Translations under genes and position numbers: made by a program | In this document: positions 6,118-6,465 of the stretch, in pieces | Layout: every line of letters begins with the position of its first letter | Position numbering within the stretch: the first letter of the stretch is position 1 | Notes under the pieces: generated by a model | The model's input: only the letters and a program-made list of their open reading frames with translations | Databases searched by the model: none | Told to the model about the DNA's origin: nothing | From: an uncultured Bacteroidota bacterium | Lineage (GTDB): Bacteria; Bacteroidota; Bacteroidia; Chitinophagales; Chitinophagaceae | Direction: 5' to 3' | Length of the DNA: 6,465 nucleotides | NCBI GenBank assembly: GCA_946479055.1 | Contig: CAMLEX010000302.1 | Span: forward strand, 1 to 6,465

Positions 6118-6465
6118 ATGAAATGGTTATTGGGTTTGATGCTGATGTTTACAGGGCAAATATTAGTTGCCCAGCAAAAAGATGAAGTATATCTTTTTTC
6201 TTACTTCAAAAATAACGGGGAAGATGGTTTGCACCTGGCCTATAGTTATGATGGATATAAGTGGCTTGCATTGAAGAATGACAGCTCTTTTTTAAAACCA
6301 ACTGTCGCCAATGATAAGTTAATGAGAGATCCCTGCATCATCCGTGGTGCCGACGGATTGTATCACATGGTATGGACTGTAAGCTGGAACGATAAGGGCA
6401 TTGGTTATGCTAGCTCGCCTGATCTTGTACATTGGAGTGAACAACAATTTATTCCCGTGATGCAA
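6118..6465 (+). CDS. N-terminal part of a second secreted GH43-like hydrolase; 3' end outside window
   Basis: The ATG at 6118 opens a frame that stays open for 116 codons to the window end, so the C-terminal part is missing. Residues 1-18 form a signal peptide (MKWLLGLMLMFTGQILVA|Q). The mature part shows propeller blades: VYLFSYFKNNGEDGLHLAYS (24-43), DGYKWLAL, then LMRDPCIIRGADGLYHMVWT (68-87) with D71 as the probable catalytic base, and GIGYASSPDLVHWSEQQ. This is the typical start of Bacteroidota GH43-type enzymes, which remove arabinose or related side chains. The Asp and Glu partners lie beyond the window. It follows the YiaK-like gene by 17 nt, which suggests one transcript. It is clearly different in sequence from the GH43-like gene at 459-1445, so it is not a recent duplicate. 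Confidence 0.8.
   Translation, partial: MKWLLGLMLMFTGQILVAQQKDEVYLFSYFKNNGEDGLHLAYSYDGYKWLALKNDSSFLKPTVANDKLMRDPCIIRGADGLYHMVWTVSWNDKGIGYASSPDLVHWSEQQFIPVMQ

Noticed and set aside
1..6465. tRNA, rRNA, CRISPR array, insertion-sequence transposase or phage genes
   Set aside because: No cloverleaf, regular direct-repeat array, transposase motif or phage protein was recognisable on either strand.

Overview
The window is about 6.5 kb of low-GC DNA with every supported gene on the + strand. It looks like a Bacteroidota chromosome, probably near Chitinophagaceae. The reasons are gene starts without Shine-Dalgarno sequences, signal peptides ending in the Ala-Gln or similar junction common in that phylum (SLSAQ, TNAQ, CLAAQ, LVAQ), and a gene set typical of its plant-polysaccharide loci. 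The taxonomic call is inference. No SusC/SusD pair, regulator or sulfatase is visible, so this would be an internal slice of a larger glycan-degradation cluster.

Layout. 1-450 is the C-terminal end of a large glycoside hydrolase resembling alpha-L-rhamnosidases (GH106/GH2-type sugar-binding domain). 459-1445 is a complete secreted five-bladed beta-propeller hydrolase, GH43-like, with a plausible Asp/Asp/Glu triad. 1452-1985 encodes a small secreted protein that resembles only the C-terminal domain of GH115 alpha-glucuronidases. 1998-2154 holds the decayed start of another secreted protein. 2253-4387 is a large six-hairpin (GH65/GH95-like) glycosidase split by a frameshift in an 11-A run. 4388-4657 is non-coding and carries two related GC-rich hairpin modules plus a probable interspersed repeat. 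4658-5008 is the N-terminal stump of a DUF4450-type secreted protein. 5081-6100 is a complete cytoplasmic Ldh_2-family oxidoreductase closely resembling 2,3-diketo-L-gulonate reductase YiaK. 6118 to the window end is the start of a second GH43-like secreted hydrolase.

How the genes fit together. The exported enzymes would strip side chains (rhamnose, arabinose or other pentose, perhaps glucuronate) from a pectin- or gum-like polysaccharide, and the YiaK-like reductase would act on a keto-sugar acid inside the cell. The theme is inferred from the families; the exact polymer cannot be read from this window.

The striking property is decay. Four of the eight gene-like objects are broken or reduced to a domain (GH115 C-terminal domain only, signal-peptide remnant, frameshifted GH65/95-like gene, DUF4450 stump), while their neighbours are intact and tightly packed (6 to 17 nt spacing). 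I found no convincing wholly new system. The best candidates for something unusual are the free-standing GH115 C-terminal domain, the poly-A frameshift (possible transcriptional slippage) and the paired hairpin repeat.
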